DNA of 64,000 bases from Lindgomyces ingoldianus (GCF_010093535.1 NW_022985197.1:262777-326776); one strand, 5' to 3'. Shown: positions 1 to 11,772, counted from the stretch's first letter. Notes: generated by a model not told the origin, from the sequence alone. A program made the numbers and translations.

Positions 1-1530
1 AATAATATTAACTTTATAGATTACACGCGCTATAAGAAGGCAGGCTATACAGCTACTATGTAAAGCATAACAAACGCTGTAGCTATTTTAGCTTCTAAGC
101 TACCTAAGTCTAGTCTTACTTAGTCTATGCATAACCTAGCAGTTCTTCTAGGTTTTAAGGACATTATACTTAGCCCTAGATTAGATAGGCTAGATAGTAT
201 TAATAATAATATATTCTAAAGTCTTATTACTAATTTAATTAAGCGTCTCTACTTAAAAGCTATATTGCATGTCTTTAGTAGTAGAGCATTTTTTAAATAC
301 CTAGCATTCTCTATTTTAAACTACTTACTCTTAGTTAAGACTAAGTATTATTAGTTAAGTGCTATATTTAATAAAAAAAAGTTTATTAGTAAAACTTATA
401 AAGTTTATAATACTATTTAGCTAAATTAATTAAGTCTAAACATGCCTAACAACCTTGCTAATATTTCTAGTAATAATTTTAATAATTACTTTTAGTTATG
501 CTATAGTAATTAGCTTACAGCGCGTAATATCTACTTAATATAAGGTAAACAGGTTTAAGCAACTTAACTGTATAATAAAAAGCAGTAGTTGCTTAGTGTT
601 TCTGCATAGTTCTATGTGTAAATAAACCTTTTGTTAACTATTAGCTAAACACATTAAGGCCTAGTTATAGTAGATAAGGTTGCACACTATACTATTAAGT
701 TAGATGTTGTTATGTAGTGTTAAACACAGCTTACATAAGACAATAGTAAATACTATCTACTAGAACTGTTAGTTATTTAAGGGTTTATGTCCTATGTTAC
801 TGCACTGTTTTATACTACTATGCAACGCTAACACCTTTTTCTAGAACATACAACTAATAAGTTCTTCTTAAAGCGCCTTAGTTATATAAAGAATGCTATT
901 AAAAATCTTTTAGTAAATAATTTCTTACAGCTAGTTAAAAACATACGCACTGTTGCCTTTAAGCGTCAGGTGTGGGGTTCTAGCGCTAGTGTAGATAATG
1001 TTGAGTTCTGTACCATGTGTTGCATGCTCTAGGAGATTAAGCTCTTCCTTGCAGTACACTATGCTATTAGGTACAGCAATATTAGCATGTTATAACACTT
1101 TATAAATCCTCTTATTATTGTTTTCTTTAGCGCTAGGTAGATAAATTATAGCTAGAAAATGCTTTAGTATTACTAGCTTCTCTTGCTAGCTAACACTGCA
1201 GAGTTATAGCATGCTATCCTTGCATCTAGTCTTATAAACTAGTATAGACAGGAAAACATGTTTAAGCTAATTAATCTAGGCCTAGAGCATCTTAACTATA
1301 GCTATAAAATTAATTTAAAAAACTATAAAAACTTTACACATAATATTAATTAAGTGTTTAACTAGACTTGCCTCTGTAATGTCTAGGTAAAGAAGGTGTA
1401 GATAGCGTTAGAGAGGGTCTTTAGTAAGAATATGCCTAGTAGTTATACTTCTGCTATTACTATTTAAAACATGTTCCTCTTAGCTTAAATACTTATTATA
1501 GATAGATTAGTAGCGCTTTAAAACTTAAAT
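1..1530 (+). pseudogene. Stop-riddled quasi-ORF, probable decayed transposon gene
   Basis: Reading frame 1 from the first base carries long protein-like stretches broken by many TAA and TAG codons and, in the part read, no TGA. This is the pattern left when CAA, CAG and TGG codons are hit by C-to-T or G-to-A mutation at CA/TG. Stretches such as residues around SITNAVAILASKLPKSSLT (near 80-140) and LGLEHLNY (near 1270-1300) look like real former coding sequence. The 5' end lies outside the window. The overall layout faintly recalls the DUF6589 family found with fungal mobile elements, but I am not confident of that. Confidence 0.4.
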
Positions 1531-1849
1531 AATTTAGTAAGCTATAAGTTCTTTAACTTATTTAATATATACACTGCTAGGATAGATATGCTTAAGGCAG
1601 AGGTTAATAAATTTAACTGCGCGCATGTGCAGCTTTAAGGCTCTGTAGACCTTCTATATCTAACTGCCTAACCTAACACCACAGACAATTCTAAGTTTGC
1701 TAATATTGCTAAGTACGCGCGCGCAGTTAGAGATAAGTTTAATGTAATTATAGACCTAGCAATTACTAGTAGTGCTACTAATTAGATTAGAAGCTAATAG
1801 AAGTTCTAATAATTAATAGCCTTTTATAATTACATTAAAAGTTTTTAGG

Positions 1850-1972
1850 AGTCTACAAAAGTTTCTAGAAGTCTACAGAAGTTTCTAGGAGTCTATAGAA
1901 GTTTCTAGGAGTCTACAGAAGTTTCTAGGAGTCTGCAGAAGTTTGTACAAGTTTGTAGGAGTTTGTAGACAG
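1850..1972. repeat. ~20-bp minisatellite
   Basis: About six imperfect tandem copies of a ~20-bp unit close to gtctacagaagtttctagga. The last copies drift to gtttgtagga. It lies inside the AT-rich block. Similar gaagtttctag words recur at 8280-8368, so the two arrays may share an origin. Confidence 0.8.
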
Positions 1973-2029
1973 TAGAATTATAGAGTTATATACAACATTA
2001 AAAAAGCCTATTTATAGGCATTCCTTAAA

Positions 2030-2635
2030 GCGCTTCTATTAAAGCATTTCTATTAAAGCGTTTTAATTCTAGCATTTTTATAAAGCTGTGTCTATTAAAC
2101 TGCGTCTATTAAACTATGTTTATTAAAGTGTGTTTATTAAACTATGTCTATTAAAGTGTGTCTATTAAAGCGTTTCTATTCTAGCATTTTTATAAAGCTG
2201 TGTCTATTAAACTGTGTCTATTAGACTGTGTCTATTAAAGTGTGTCTATTAAAGCGTTTCTATTCTAGTATTTCTATAAAGCTATGTCTATTAAACTGCG
2301 TCTATTAGACTATGTCTATTAAAGCGTGTCTATTAAAGTGTTTTTATTCTAGTATTTTTATAAAGCTGTGTCTATTAAACTATGTCTATTAGACTATGTC
2401 TATTAAAGTGTTTTTATTCTAGCATTTTTATAAAGCTATGTCTATTAAACTATGTCTATTAAATTATGTTTATTAAAGCGTGTTTATTAAACTATGTCTA
2501 TTAAAGTGTATTTATTAAAGTGTGTTTATTAAAGTATTTTTATTCTAGCATTTTTATAAAGCTGTGTCTATTAAACTATGTCTATTAGACTATGTCTATT
2601 AAACTGTGTCTATTAAACTATTTCTATTAACTAGG
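2030..2635. repeat. Nested minisatellite based on a ~14-bp TCTATTAAA unit
   Basis: About 600 bp built from short units of the form tctattaaa + gtgtg/ctatg/gcgtt, arranged in a longer period of roughly 80-120 bp. Each long period is marked by the word ttctagcatttttataaagc, which recurs at least five times with small changes. This suggests expansion at two levels before or during decay. Confidence 0.8.
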
Positions 2636-3204
2636 TAGCTTATAGGTTAAAGTTATTATATACATTACATGTATAACTGCCTAAATATAAGGTAGTGTTA
2701 GCATAAAAGTTTCTGCCTAGCATAAGTGTAAAGTATGTAGTGTTACTGTAGTATAAGGCAGCGTCTGTAATAAAGATATTATAGGCGCTAAAGTTATTAT
2801 TATAAGATAAGTATACTAGTGTAATATTTATCTACTTTAAGCTTATCTACAAGTCTTAGGAGATTATTACTAATTAGACATACTAGCGTACAAGCTGCTC
2901 TACCTCTTGTCTAATAGTAAAGTAGTAATAGTAAATATTATAAGCACTATGTCTACTGCTTCTACTATTATACCTATTAGAATACCTGTTGCTGTTGCTA
3001 TAGTAAAAGCTATATTTACTATATATATAGAAGTTAAACACTATTTTAGTATAAGTAAAAGTTAAGCTAGAAGCTATGTAAGTATTAGTTAAACACTAGT
3101 AGTTAAAGTAGTATAGTTTAAACTCTAAACTTTAAAAAAACTAAGGCTTAAACTAACTATTTTTAAGCTACTAAAAATATAAGCTGTCTTAATAAGCTTT
3201 ACTT

Positions 3205-4012
3205 TAAAGCTCTTCTAAAACACTAGCTAAAGCTAGTATAAAGTTAAAGCCTAGATAGTAAGAAATACTTTACTAAGTTAACTTAACTTTAACACTTTAG
3301 CGTCCTTTTTTATATAATACTTAGAGCTACTCTAGAGACAGTTTAAAGCTGCTGTAATAAAGGTGTATATAAAAGTTATTATATATTAACATTATCTTAC
3401 TAAGCTCTGTTACCTAGATCCTTCTAAGACACTAGCTAAAGCTAGCATAAAGTTAAAACCTAGATAGTAAAAGACACTTTGCTAAGTTAATTTAACCCTA
3501 ACACTCTAGTGTTTTTTTCTATATAGTACTTAAAGCTACTCTAGAGACAGTTTAAAGCTGCTGCAATAAAAGTGTACATAAAGGTTATTATATATTAACA
3601 TTACTTTACTAAGCCCTATTACCTAGATTTTTTTAAGATACTAGCTAAAGCTAGCATAAAGTTAAAACTTAAGTAGTAAAGAACACTTTACTAAGTTAAC
3701 CTAACTCTAACACTTTAGCATTCTTTTCTATACAGTACTTAAAGCTACTTTAGAGATAGTTTAAAGCTGCTATAATAAAAGTGTATATAAAAGTTATTAT
3801 ATATTAACATTATTTTACTAAGCCCTATTACCTAGATCCTTCTAAGACACTAGCTAAAGCTAGCATAAAGTTAAAACCTAAATAGTAAAAGACACTTTAC
3901 TAAGTTAACCTAACTCTAACACTTTAGTGTCTTTTTTTATATAGTACTTAAAGCTACTCTAGAGATAGTTTAAAGCTGCTGTAGTAAAAATATACATAAA
4001 AGTTATTATTTA
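3205..4012. repeat. ~209-bp tandem satellite, just under four copies
   Basis: Four successive copies of a unit of about 209 bp. The anchor actagctaaagctag recurs near 3222, 3431, 3640 and 3849. Each copy also holds a ctttactaagttaac-type word, an agagctactctagaga-type word and a ttattatatattaaca-type word in the same order. The copies differ mostly by C/T and G/A changes, as expected if RIP acted after duplication. The last copy ends near 4012. Confidence 0.85.
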
Positions 4013-4504
4013 TTAACACCTAATACTTATTACACAGCAATGCCGCCAGCACCCCTAAGAGGTAGAGGAGGGGGTAGCCTTTTTAGTGCTAAGAGATAAT
4101 ACTCTATCCCCCTAGGTCTAAAAGGCAGTTTTGCCTGTAGGTCCTTCCTATAGTAGGTTAAGAACATGCAACTACCTCTATAAGAGTTAGCATAATAATA
4201 AGCGCAAGTTAATCTAGCATGCTTAACCTATAACTTAGTGTTATTAAAATAATGCTAGCACTTCTAACCTTTTTTTTAATAGTAAGTGCACTGCTAATTA
4301 CTTAGCAACTACTTACCTAACTTTATTTTTATAATTTAGCCTACATAACTGTAAACTGTGTCTGCCTTTTTTTATAAAGTAGACTTTATAGCCTTTAGAG
4401 TAAACTACTACTTGCTATTCTTCTAGTAAACATAATGTTTACTAGTAAGCTAGTTAGCCTAAGCTTATAGCTAGTAAACAGGGTTTACCTGTTAACCCTA
4501 GGTG

Positions 4505-4806
4505 TAGTATCCTTGCAAGCCAGGCACAGGCGCAGGCACCACCACAGCAGGGGGAGGAGAAGGGAGGAGGGGAGTAGCTAAAGAGGGAGGGTTGTCCCTA
4601 AATAGCTACTAGACCTTATTATTATTATTATTATTATTATTAAAAAGTAGCAAAAAGAAAAGAAGAGAAGGAGAAAAAAAAAAAAAAGAAAAAGAAAAAA
4701 AAAAAAGGTAGTAGTAGTAGTAGAGAAGAAGAAGAAGAGAGGCAGAGGCGGATAAGAAGGGTAGGAGGGAGGCAAAGGCAAAGGCAAGGGTAAAGGTAAA
4801 GGCAAT
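4505..4806. repeat. Low-complexity purine/triplet tract
   Basis: A run of simple-sequence DNA: aggcacaggcgcaggc near 4520, G/A-rich sequence at 4548-4590, (tta)n at about 4617-4643, poly-A with G interruptions at 4660-4706, (gta)n near 4707-4722, and gaagaagaag followed by aggcaaaggcaaaggc at 4722-4805. The minus-strand open frame across it encodes only homopolymer-like residues and is not a gene. Confidence 0.85.
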
Positions 4807-5884
4807 AGTAATAGCAGCTATACTAATGTTAGCAACCTATGCTTTTAACTATAACTACTATAAAGACAGCAACAGCAACTAATAGCTTATAAAAAGTAGA
4901 AAATGCGCTTACTATAAGTTACTTTATAGCTTAAAGCAGCAGCTACTGCTATAGCTTAATGTTTATTTTAGGTTATAAAACCTAAGGCTTCTAAAAAAGA
5001 CTAAAAGTAAAGCATGTTAATGTTATAGTTAAAGTTAAACTTATAATATAGTGTTATTTATATTACTATTTATTAGTTACTAGTAAGTTACATATGTTAT
5101 ACTTTTACTACAGCAACTTTACTATATTCTTACTTTTACTAACTTCTAAAACTTCTGTAAACTTCTAGACTAATAAAGACCCTATAACATATAGTACTTT
5201 TTTAAATTATAGAATACTTTAAAACTTTAGCTAACTTTTACTAATTAGATTACTATAAACTATAATTTTACTTTAAATATTTTAGATATTTTAAGTGCTT
5301 TAAAACTCCTGCAAACTTTTAAGCTAACTAAGGCACAAAGTAAAGAATTAAAGCCTTTAAAAAAATGCTTAGGCTAATAATATAATTTATAACACATTAA
5401 ACAGCTTTTTTTTTTATTAGTTATATATTACACCCTCTTACTTTAAAATACTAGTAAGAAACTAAGAACTTTTTTTTAGTAACATAATGTATTTTTATCT
5501 ACATCTACTAATGCTGCCTAGGGTTGCAATAGTGTGGTGTTTGCAGCTGCCTTATGTATATATAGCTTATTCTGCCTACTGCGACTTGCATTGTCGCGTA
5601 CTGTTACTAGCAAACTCCTGTCTTCTAGGGGCTCTAGCTAACTAGATTAACTAGTGCTAGCAGTTAGCGTTACTAGCCTACTATTAGCCTACTTTTAAAC
5701 ATCTTAGAGAACCTAGACTGCACGCTAAAAGAAGTTATTTATAAAACTTTATAAATATATAACTTTCTAAGTAGGGCTTAATATAATTGCATAAATAACA
5801 CTATGTAACGTGTTATTTAAAGGTAGTATCTCTAGTACAGTTAAGGTAAAGGCACTTGCAGTTGTACAAGTATTGTCTAATACA

Positions 5885-5965
5885 ACTAGCTAGAGGACAA
5901 CGCGGCCACTGGAGGATGCGGATGCGGCCTGCAGTGTACGTCGCAGTGCTACCTTCTTAGCAAGA
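5885..5965. other. Short GC-richer island in the AT-rich block
   Basis: About 80 bp of clearly higher GC content (for example gaggatgcggatgcggcctg) inside otherwise AT-rich sequence. It may be a less mutated remnant. A weaker island lies near 7430-7510. No gene is visible in either. Confidence 0.5.
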
Positions 5966-8279
5966 GCGTTATTCTATTAATAGATTTAAGTAACATAATC
6001 TACACTTAAATTCTCTATAAATAATAAAGCATAGACCTAACTAGATTTATTTTACTTTACACACTAGTGTTATAGCTTTTTTTTATAACAAACTAAATAT
6101 ATATTTACAGACACTACTATGCCTAGAAGTATATTATAAAGTGCTTTAGTATTAGTTCTAAAATGTTTTTAACTAGATATAAATAAAACATACTTATATA
6201 TTTTATTAACTATAAGATCTACTTTAATAGTATACTTAATTCTATAGTATTATAACAGCTTCTATTATAAGCACGTCCTTATATACACAGATAAAAGTAG
6301 AGGTGCTTAACATGTAAAGTTACTATAGTGTTTTTCTACTTAGATTCTAGCCTACTTATTAAAAGTAATAAGTATAAAAGTAGGGAGTGTGCCTGTCCTT
6401 AAAGTAGAAACTACACTTAGAGGCTCTAGCAGTAGCGTAGCTAGCAGAAAAAGTGCAATGTTGCACTTTAAACAGTAGGAACCTAGTACAACAACAGATC
6501 TGTCTTTTAAGGGGACATTATACTCCCCTAGTTAAGATAGAATACCCTTGTAGTAACACAGACTATTAGCTATATTAATCTAGTAATTGCCTATGTTTGC
6601 CTAGGCCTGCATATTAGACTTTGTCTAATATCTAGTAGAAGGCTAGTCTAACCTAGCAGTTTCTTAGCTAGACTCTTATAAGCAGACACTATTTACATTA
6701 CTAGTATTACCTAGTGTAAAGCTTTAAGCTAATTAACTATATACTTTTACTTTATTAACTAGTAACTAATTTTGCGCTGTTTTTCTCTTTAAAGGCTGTC
6801 TATTTTATTTAGAGCAGAGTAGCAAAATGCTTAGTTTATATAAACCCTTAGAGTTAAACAACTAATATAGTAGAAATATATACATAGTACTTAATTAACT
6901 AAGTGCGCGTCTACTGCGCCTAGCACACTACTAGAGATTTAAAAGGCTCTTTATAATTAAGAACTTCTAGCATACAACGCAGTTAACATTAAGGATATTA
7001 ACACTTATGCTTAGTAAGGTAGTAGCTACTATAATTTAAATACAGAATGTTAGCTTTTTAAACTTAGAATAACGCTTATTCTAGTTATATTTTTACACAT
7101 TTATAGTAAACATCTCTACTATGTTGTACACGCACTGTAGACTATTGTTAATATTAGTTATATACTAATTATAAAGTTCTAGTCCTTCTGTTAAATAAAG
7201 GAGCATTAAGTAAAACTACACTACAGCTAACTAAATAGATATACACTTATTAATAAATATAACTATTTTAGAGATCTCTTTAGAATTAGTACACTTACTT
7301 AAAACACTTTTTTTTAGAAGGAAATAAAGACTATCTTATAAGTTAACTTTACCTTATAGTAAAGAAACTACTAAAATAGCAACATTAAAGTAATTAACTA
7401 ACATGCAGATAACCTTAGTCTAGTACATATAGCAGCCTAGCGGACAGAAACTAGCGTAGCGTAAGACTGCATCCTCTGCAGTACTGTCTAACATAGTAGA
7501 ACAGGTAAACTAGACAATATCCTTTTAAAGTATAACTTATAGTTAACTTAGCATTATAAACATAAGTTAAAACTTCTTTTAGTTTAATATAAAATAACAT
7601 TTATTAATAGCTACTAATCTAATTTAAGACTGCAACTCTAGATTTTTTAAAATGTCCTAGAAAGCTCTACTAAAAGCCTACTTTAGCCTTATAAGTAGAT
7701 AAGTAAATTTTTTATTAATAATTTAAGTAAACAGTCTCTACTAACTAGCCCTACTCTGCATATTAACAATGTATAGCTTAGATCTTTTTAGTTATTATAT
7801 ATTATCTAGCTGCTTATCTTTAAGCTTATTTAGTAAAATAATTTAGATAGTAATTTTAGTAGTTAACACTAAATAGGCATAGAAGATTATGCTTTTACTA
7901 AAACTAGTCTAAGTAATTAAAAAAGTATCCTTATAATTAAATATTAGTTACTTTAAAGTACAAACTTGCTTATTATATAGTAATAGGCTACTATTATTAG
8001 CGCTTATTATCTTTTCTTTGTAGAGGATCTGTGTAAGACACGCGTAGAAAACGTCCTTCTAGAATTTAACATTACAGACATCCTTAGCTGCTAAGATAAG
8101 GCTAGAAAGATCTTTTAACTTTATAGACAGAATAAAATTAATTTAAAGCTAAAAGCTTAAAAAAATAGGGCTTTAACTTATTACATTTAAAGTATTCTAA
8201 TGTTTTTACTTCTTTTTACTTCTTTACTATTTTAAACACTTATCTTTTTTTTTCTTAACCTTTTTTTTTACTATACTTT

Positions 8280-8368
8280 AAAAGTTTCTAGAAGTCCTTA
8301 GAAGTCCTTAAAAGTTCTTAGAAGTTTTTAGAAGTTTCTAGAAGTTCTTAGAAGTTCCTAGAAGTTTT
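8280..8368. repeat. ~10-bp minisatellite
   Basis: About eight or nine imperfect copies of a unit like agaagttctt, related in sequence to the 1850-1972 array. A few isolated gaagtttt words continue to about 8915. Confidence 0.75.
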
Positions 8369-8941
8369 TTAGAAGTGTAAGATCTCTAACGCTCTTCTTA
8401 TTAACTAAGTTGTATAATACAGTAGGTTAAGCATAGGTGTACTAATAACTATAACTGCACACCTACACCTGTTTACACTAAAGTTTTAATTACAGGAGGT
8501 AATAGAGAAGGCATGTGTGCCTTAGCTTCTGCAGTTATAGAGGGATACAACGTGTGGTGTTAACAGGAGTAATAGGATAGAGATAGATAGTTAATAGCTA
8601 GGACACACAACATGTTAAAAACATGTTTAATAATGTACTTCACTCTTTAAATAGTGTTAGATACATCTTAAAATGTGCCTATTATAAGAATAAATACCTC
8701 TGTTTTTAATTACATTAAACATTTTAATAGATACTAATGCTAGTGTAGTGCTATTGCATAATTTAATAGATTTATAAACTAAGATACATATAAACTTGCT
8801 CTATTTCTTCTTAGACGCTCTGTAGATAATTTTATACGTTGTTAGTAATTAGCCTCTAATTAGCCTAGAAGACCCTAGAAGTTTTAATTAGCTTAGAAGT
8901 TTTAGAAGTTTTGTCTAATCTAAAATAGTATTAGTGCAAAA

Positions 8942-9770
8942 TCATCTGTGGGGCGGCTGACTCGTGAGATAACCAGAGACCTGATTGTTCATCAGCATGT
9001 TCCCGTGACAAAATAGGTTGTAATAATGCTTACAGAAACCTCGCCTGGGCTCTTCTCATTCTCAGCGTAGATGACCTTGCCGCTGTCGAAGACCATAGCC
9101 CAGCGGCCACTTAGAATGGATTAGCAAGTAACACCCGCGCAAGACTACTGCAACTCACTTCCGATCTCCCATGCCGGCTGCCCACCCGTAGTCCTTGGAG
9201 AAAAAAGTCTTGGTGTCGCTAAGGAACAGCTTAATCCTTCATTAGTTACCGCTAGAGCCTTGTGCTGAATGTCTCCATGCTTACAATCTCATCACCCTTC
9301 ACGCCATTCACCTTACCCCACGCATTCATGACCCACGAGTCGTTGGAAGCAATGACGGCTACAATGTCAACACCCTTGCTCTTGAACTGGCTGAGTTTCT
9401 CGATGTACGGTGGAAGGTGACGAGCTTGACAGCCAGGGGTGAAAGCACCTGCACGAGGGATTCCATCAGCGTCGCATGAGGCTGAAAAGAGGGAGGTACG
9501 CACCTGGGACGCTGAAGAGGACAACCTTTTTGCCCTTCCACTCTTTGCTCGCATCATACTCTTGCGGCCTTCCACAGGCAGTTGGATCAGAGTCGGTGAT
9601 CGGAGCCCACCTGTACAGAGCTATTAGGTCGGGCTAGACAATGAATCCCTAAGATGACTTGCTGCGCAAAGTTTGACACAGGGCAGCTGTGTAGATGCAG
9701 GAGGGTTGTCTGGCACTCACTCAAACTTGACTCCCTCCGGCAAAGTGTCGCCGACTTTGAGAGGTGACAT
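8942..9770 (-). CDS. Type 2 (PRX5/Pmp20-like) peroxiredoxin
   Basis: Thiol peroxidase that reduces hydrogen and alkyl peroxides. Exons on the minus strand: 9770-9721, 9610-9504, 9448-9285, 9229-9159, 9109-9034 and 8980-8942. These join in frame to 168 residues, the usual length. The start reads [13 protein letters not shown], typical of the family. The peroxidatic cysteine sits in [12 protein letters not shown], followed by [19 protein letters not shown] core sequence and [12 protein letters not shown] near the C-terminus. Every intron has GT and AG borders. Unusually, the last residues after VSG read YLTSQPPHR instead of the usual ADAVLAKL/SKL-type end, and the stop lies at the border of the AT-rich block. 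The peroxisomal-type tail therefore appears to be missing. It is divergent from the DUF1348 gene. Exon joins are by eye. Confidence 0.88.
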
Positions 9771-10282
9771 TTTTGGTCAATTGGAGATTGAGGTCTGATT
9801 TGGATTTGAAGGTAACTGTTCACGATAGGTGTTATGAGGCTCTTGGGGTTTGTTCCGAGGCCGAGCTTGGAGGGGTTCAGCGATTTACAATCCTCGGTGG
9901 GCGGTGGGGCACACGGGGCGATGACGCAATGGCTTCGGTGAGTGCCTGAGAAACCGCACACCGCATGCCGGATCATCCTTCAGCTTCGAGGCTGCTAGGG
10001 AGCGATTGAGCCTTTTCAAGGACACCAGAAACTTTCAAGAACTAGATTAAAGGTTTAATACGAGTTTTTTCTGGTGCAAGCATCGGATTTCTGTTGCGGT
10101 AAAGAGTCTGGGGTGATGCAACACATTTTAGTCATATAAATCGGCATGCAGCGGACATGCCGACTAAGCTATCAGCAGAGGCCACCATGTAAGAACAAAT
10201 AGGGTGAGGGTATATAAGGGGACAGTGTTGCTGTGTTGACTGAATGAGTAGACGACCCCCTTTGAAATTCGCTCAAGCCAAG
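9771..10282. other. Divergent intergenic region
   Basis: This 512-bp spacer lies between the peroxiredoxin and DUF1348 genes and should carry both promoters. Apart from the TATA element at 10211-10219 I see no gene or repeat. Confidence 0.6.
10211..10219 (+). promoter_or_regulatory. Probable TATA box of the DUF1348 gene
   Basis: The sequence tatataagg lies 64-72 bp upstream of the ATG at 10283, a plausible TATA position for a gene with a short leader. Confidence 0.5.
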
Positions 10283-10838
10283 ATGTCTCTTACCCCTCCA
10301 TTTACCGCAGAAACCGCCCATGCCAAAGTCAAGAAGGCCCAAGACCTTTGGAACACTCAGTGAGCCAACTATATCCATCAAAGGAGCTTGGACTGATAGT
10401 ACCAGGGATCCTAAAACAATTGCGAAGGCATATACACCAGATAGCATTTGGAGGAATCGTGCCTCGTTTTTAACCGGAACAGCGGCGATTGAGGACTTCC
10501 TGACTAAGAAATGGGAAAAGGAAAAAAGTTACCGTCTCCGTAAAGAGCTGTTCGCTTTCACGGAGAACAAGATTGCAGTCCAGTTCTGGTATGAGTATCA
10601 AGATGCCCACGACGGCATGAAATGGAAGCGTTGCTATGGCCTAGAGGATTGGACATTTACTGAGGATGGAAGGATGCGGAAGCGTCAAATGAGTGGTAAT
10701 GATGTTGAGATCAGTGAAGCTGGCAAGGCTCCTCATTTAGCGCAAATCTATGAGCGTCTGCTGACAGGTACTCTAGAGCGGTGGTATAAAGACGGTGTCG
10801 ATGTGAACGAAGTTGATATCAGTGAGGCTCATTGGTAA
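10283..10838 (+). CDS. DUF1348 (SnoaL/NTF2-like) protein
   Basis: Small protein of the DUF1348 group, which has an NTF2/SnoaL-like cone fold; the biochemical role is not established. Exon 1 is 10283-10359 (MSLTPPFTAETAHAKVKKAQ start), with a short intron at 10360-10399 and exon 2 at 10400-10838. The joined protein is 171 residues, normal for the family. Hallmarks are RDPKTIAKAYTPDSIWRNR, FLTKKWEKE, ELFAFTENKIAVQFWYE and the final GNDVEI region. The intron of only 40 nt is the one that restores the expected WNT..RDP junction; another acceptor is possible. The first ATG is supported by the family N-terminus, not by the longest open frame, which starts at 10320 in a non-homologous frame. A C-terminal extension of about 40 residues follows the core. 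Confidence 0.85.
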
Positions 10839-11011
10839 TGAGTTAAAACAAGCACTAGGTTCAAAATCGAGGGGTATCATTTAACGCCGATAAAAGTCCA
10901 ACGCCAATTATGACATGCGTACTTGTTAGATCCGTTATGCTGGGGGTGTATCGTGAATTACGACTAGGATGAACTTGGGATCTAGATTCATTTTAGCACA
11001 ATTTCGCTGAA

Positions 11012-11458
11012 TCAATCAGGCCAGGGGCGCGCACCAGGCACGATGACCAGTTCATTCTTTTTGGTTCTTAACCTTAGCAGCTTGACCTCGTCTTCCTTGT
11101 CCAACTCATCCACTAGCTTGCCAGCTGAGCTCAGAAATGACCATACCATGCTTGCTACATCTTCCGCACTGTGTATGCCACCTTCCTTCCTTCCGTTGCT
11201 GTAGTTGTCCGGGGCATTGTCGATGGACGAGGGCAGAGTGTTATTTGGATTTGTAGAGGTATTGTTCGAGATCAAGCCGGACGTGCGCACAATGGCGCCG
11301 TTCTCGCGAGAAAGTACGAGAGTGCTTTGTACGCCAGGCTTTTGGCTGAGTCGCGTGAGGAGTGAGAGGGTCTCGTCGGGCTGCTTCTGATGTTAACGAT
11401 GGATTCAAATTCGAATTAATACCTGGATGAGGCAGCATCATACCGCATTTTGGGCCAT
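11012..11458 (-). CDS. Roadblock/LC7 dynein light chain
   Basis: Probable light chain of cytoplasmic dynein, which binds the intermediate chain; roadblock folds also occur in GTPase regulators. Exon 1 (11458-11444) encodes MAQNA, the intron is 11443-11387, and exon 2 (11386-11012) carries the rest, giving 129 residues. Core motifs are LSLLTRLSQKPGVQSTLVLS, ENGAIVRTSG, VASMVWSFLSSAGKLVDEL and LLRLRTKKNELVIVPG at the end. An insertion of about 34 residues, rich in N, S and T, separates the two halves and makes it longer than the ~100-residue animal proteins; fungal members often show this. It is divergent from IPI1. Confidence 0.87.
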
Positions 11459-11772
11459 TGTGGGATGAAGCTAATCCTCGGTGCCGGTTTGGTTAGGGAA
11501 ATTCCAGATAGTCCCATGGACTTACTGACTGAAGTGATTCTTGAACGAGGGATATGGTCGAGCTCAGGTGCGTTTTGCCAAGAGATACTAGCACTAGCCT
11601 TGAAACAGCTAGCGCGCTTGCAAGGATTCCGAAATTTTACCTTTCAGCAATCAATCTGCAGGTCCTTCTGATGTGAAACACTCTCCGACTTTCAACATTC
11701 ATGCTTCTTATATCCTCGCATTCTCGGCATATTCTTTGGGGAAAGCGTCTTGACAGCGGATGAGAGAACATC
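11459..11772. other. Divergent spacer, roadblock / IPI1
   Basis: The 314 bp between two divergent genes. Small open frames here show no recognisable protein. I see no clear TATA element. Confidence 0.5.

Larger units (their letters stand above)
1..8941. repeat. AT-rich, RIP-like degenerate repeat compartment
   Basis: About 8.9 kb of very AT-rich sequence with no open frame longer than a low-complexity artefact. TA, CTA and TAG are extremely frequent while CA and TG are scarce, which is the expected outcome of repeat-induced point mutation (CA to TA on either strand). C is kept mostly in CT or CG context. The change to normal composition is abrupt at about 8941. Several tandem arrays and one quasi-ORF are listed separately. 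The rest (for example 5000-5500, 6000-8280 and 8400-8900) shows only degraded sequence in which I recognise no transposon family. Silenced transposons or pericentromeric-type heterochromatin are both possible. I inferred composition by reading, not by calculation. Confidence 0.85.

Noticed and set aside
4578..4805. 75-codon minus-strand open frame
   Set aside because: Encodes only runs of P, L, F, T and I from simple-sequence DNA; no start context or family.
1..8941. Intact LTR retrotransposon or CRISPR-like array
   Set aside because: No paired long terminal repeats could be seen by eye, and the tandem arrays lack spacer/repeat alternation; a eukaryotic genome would not carry CRISPR.
9439..9976. 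Plus- and minus-strand open frames across the peroxiredoxin gene
   Set aside because: They lie over spliced peroxiredoxin exons and introns and have no family features of their own.
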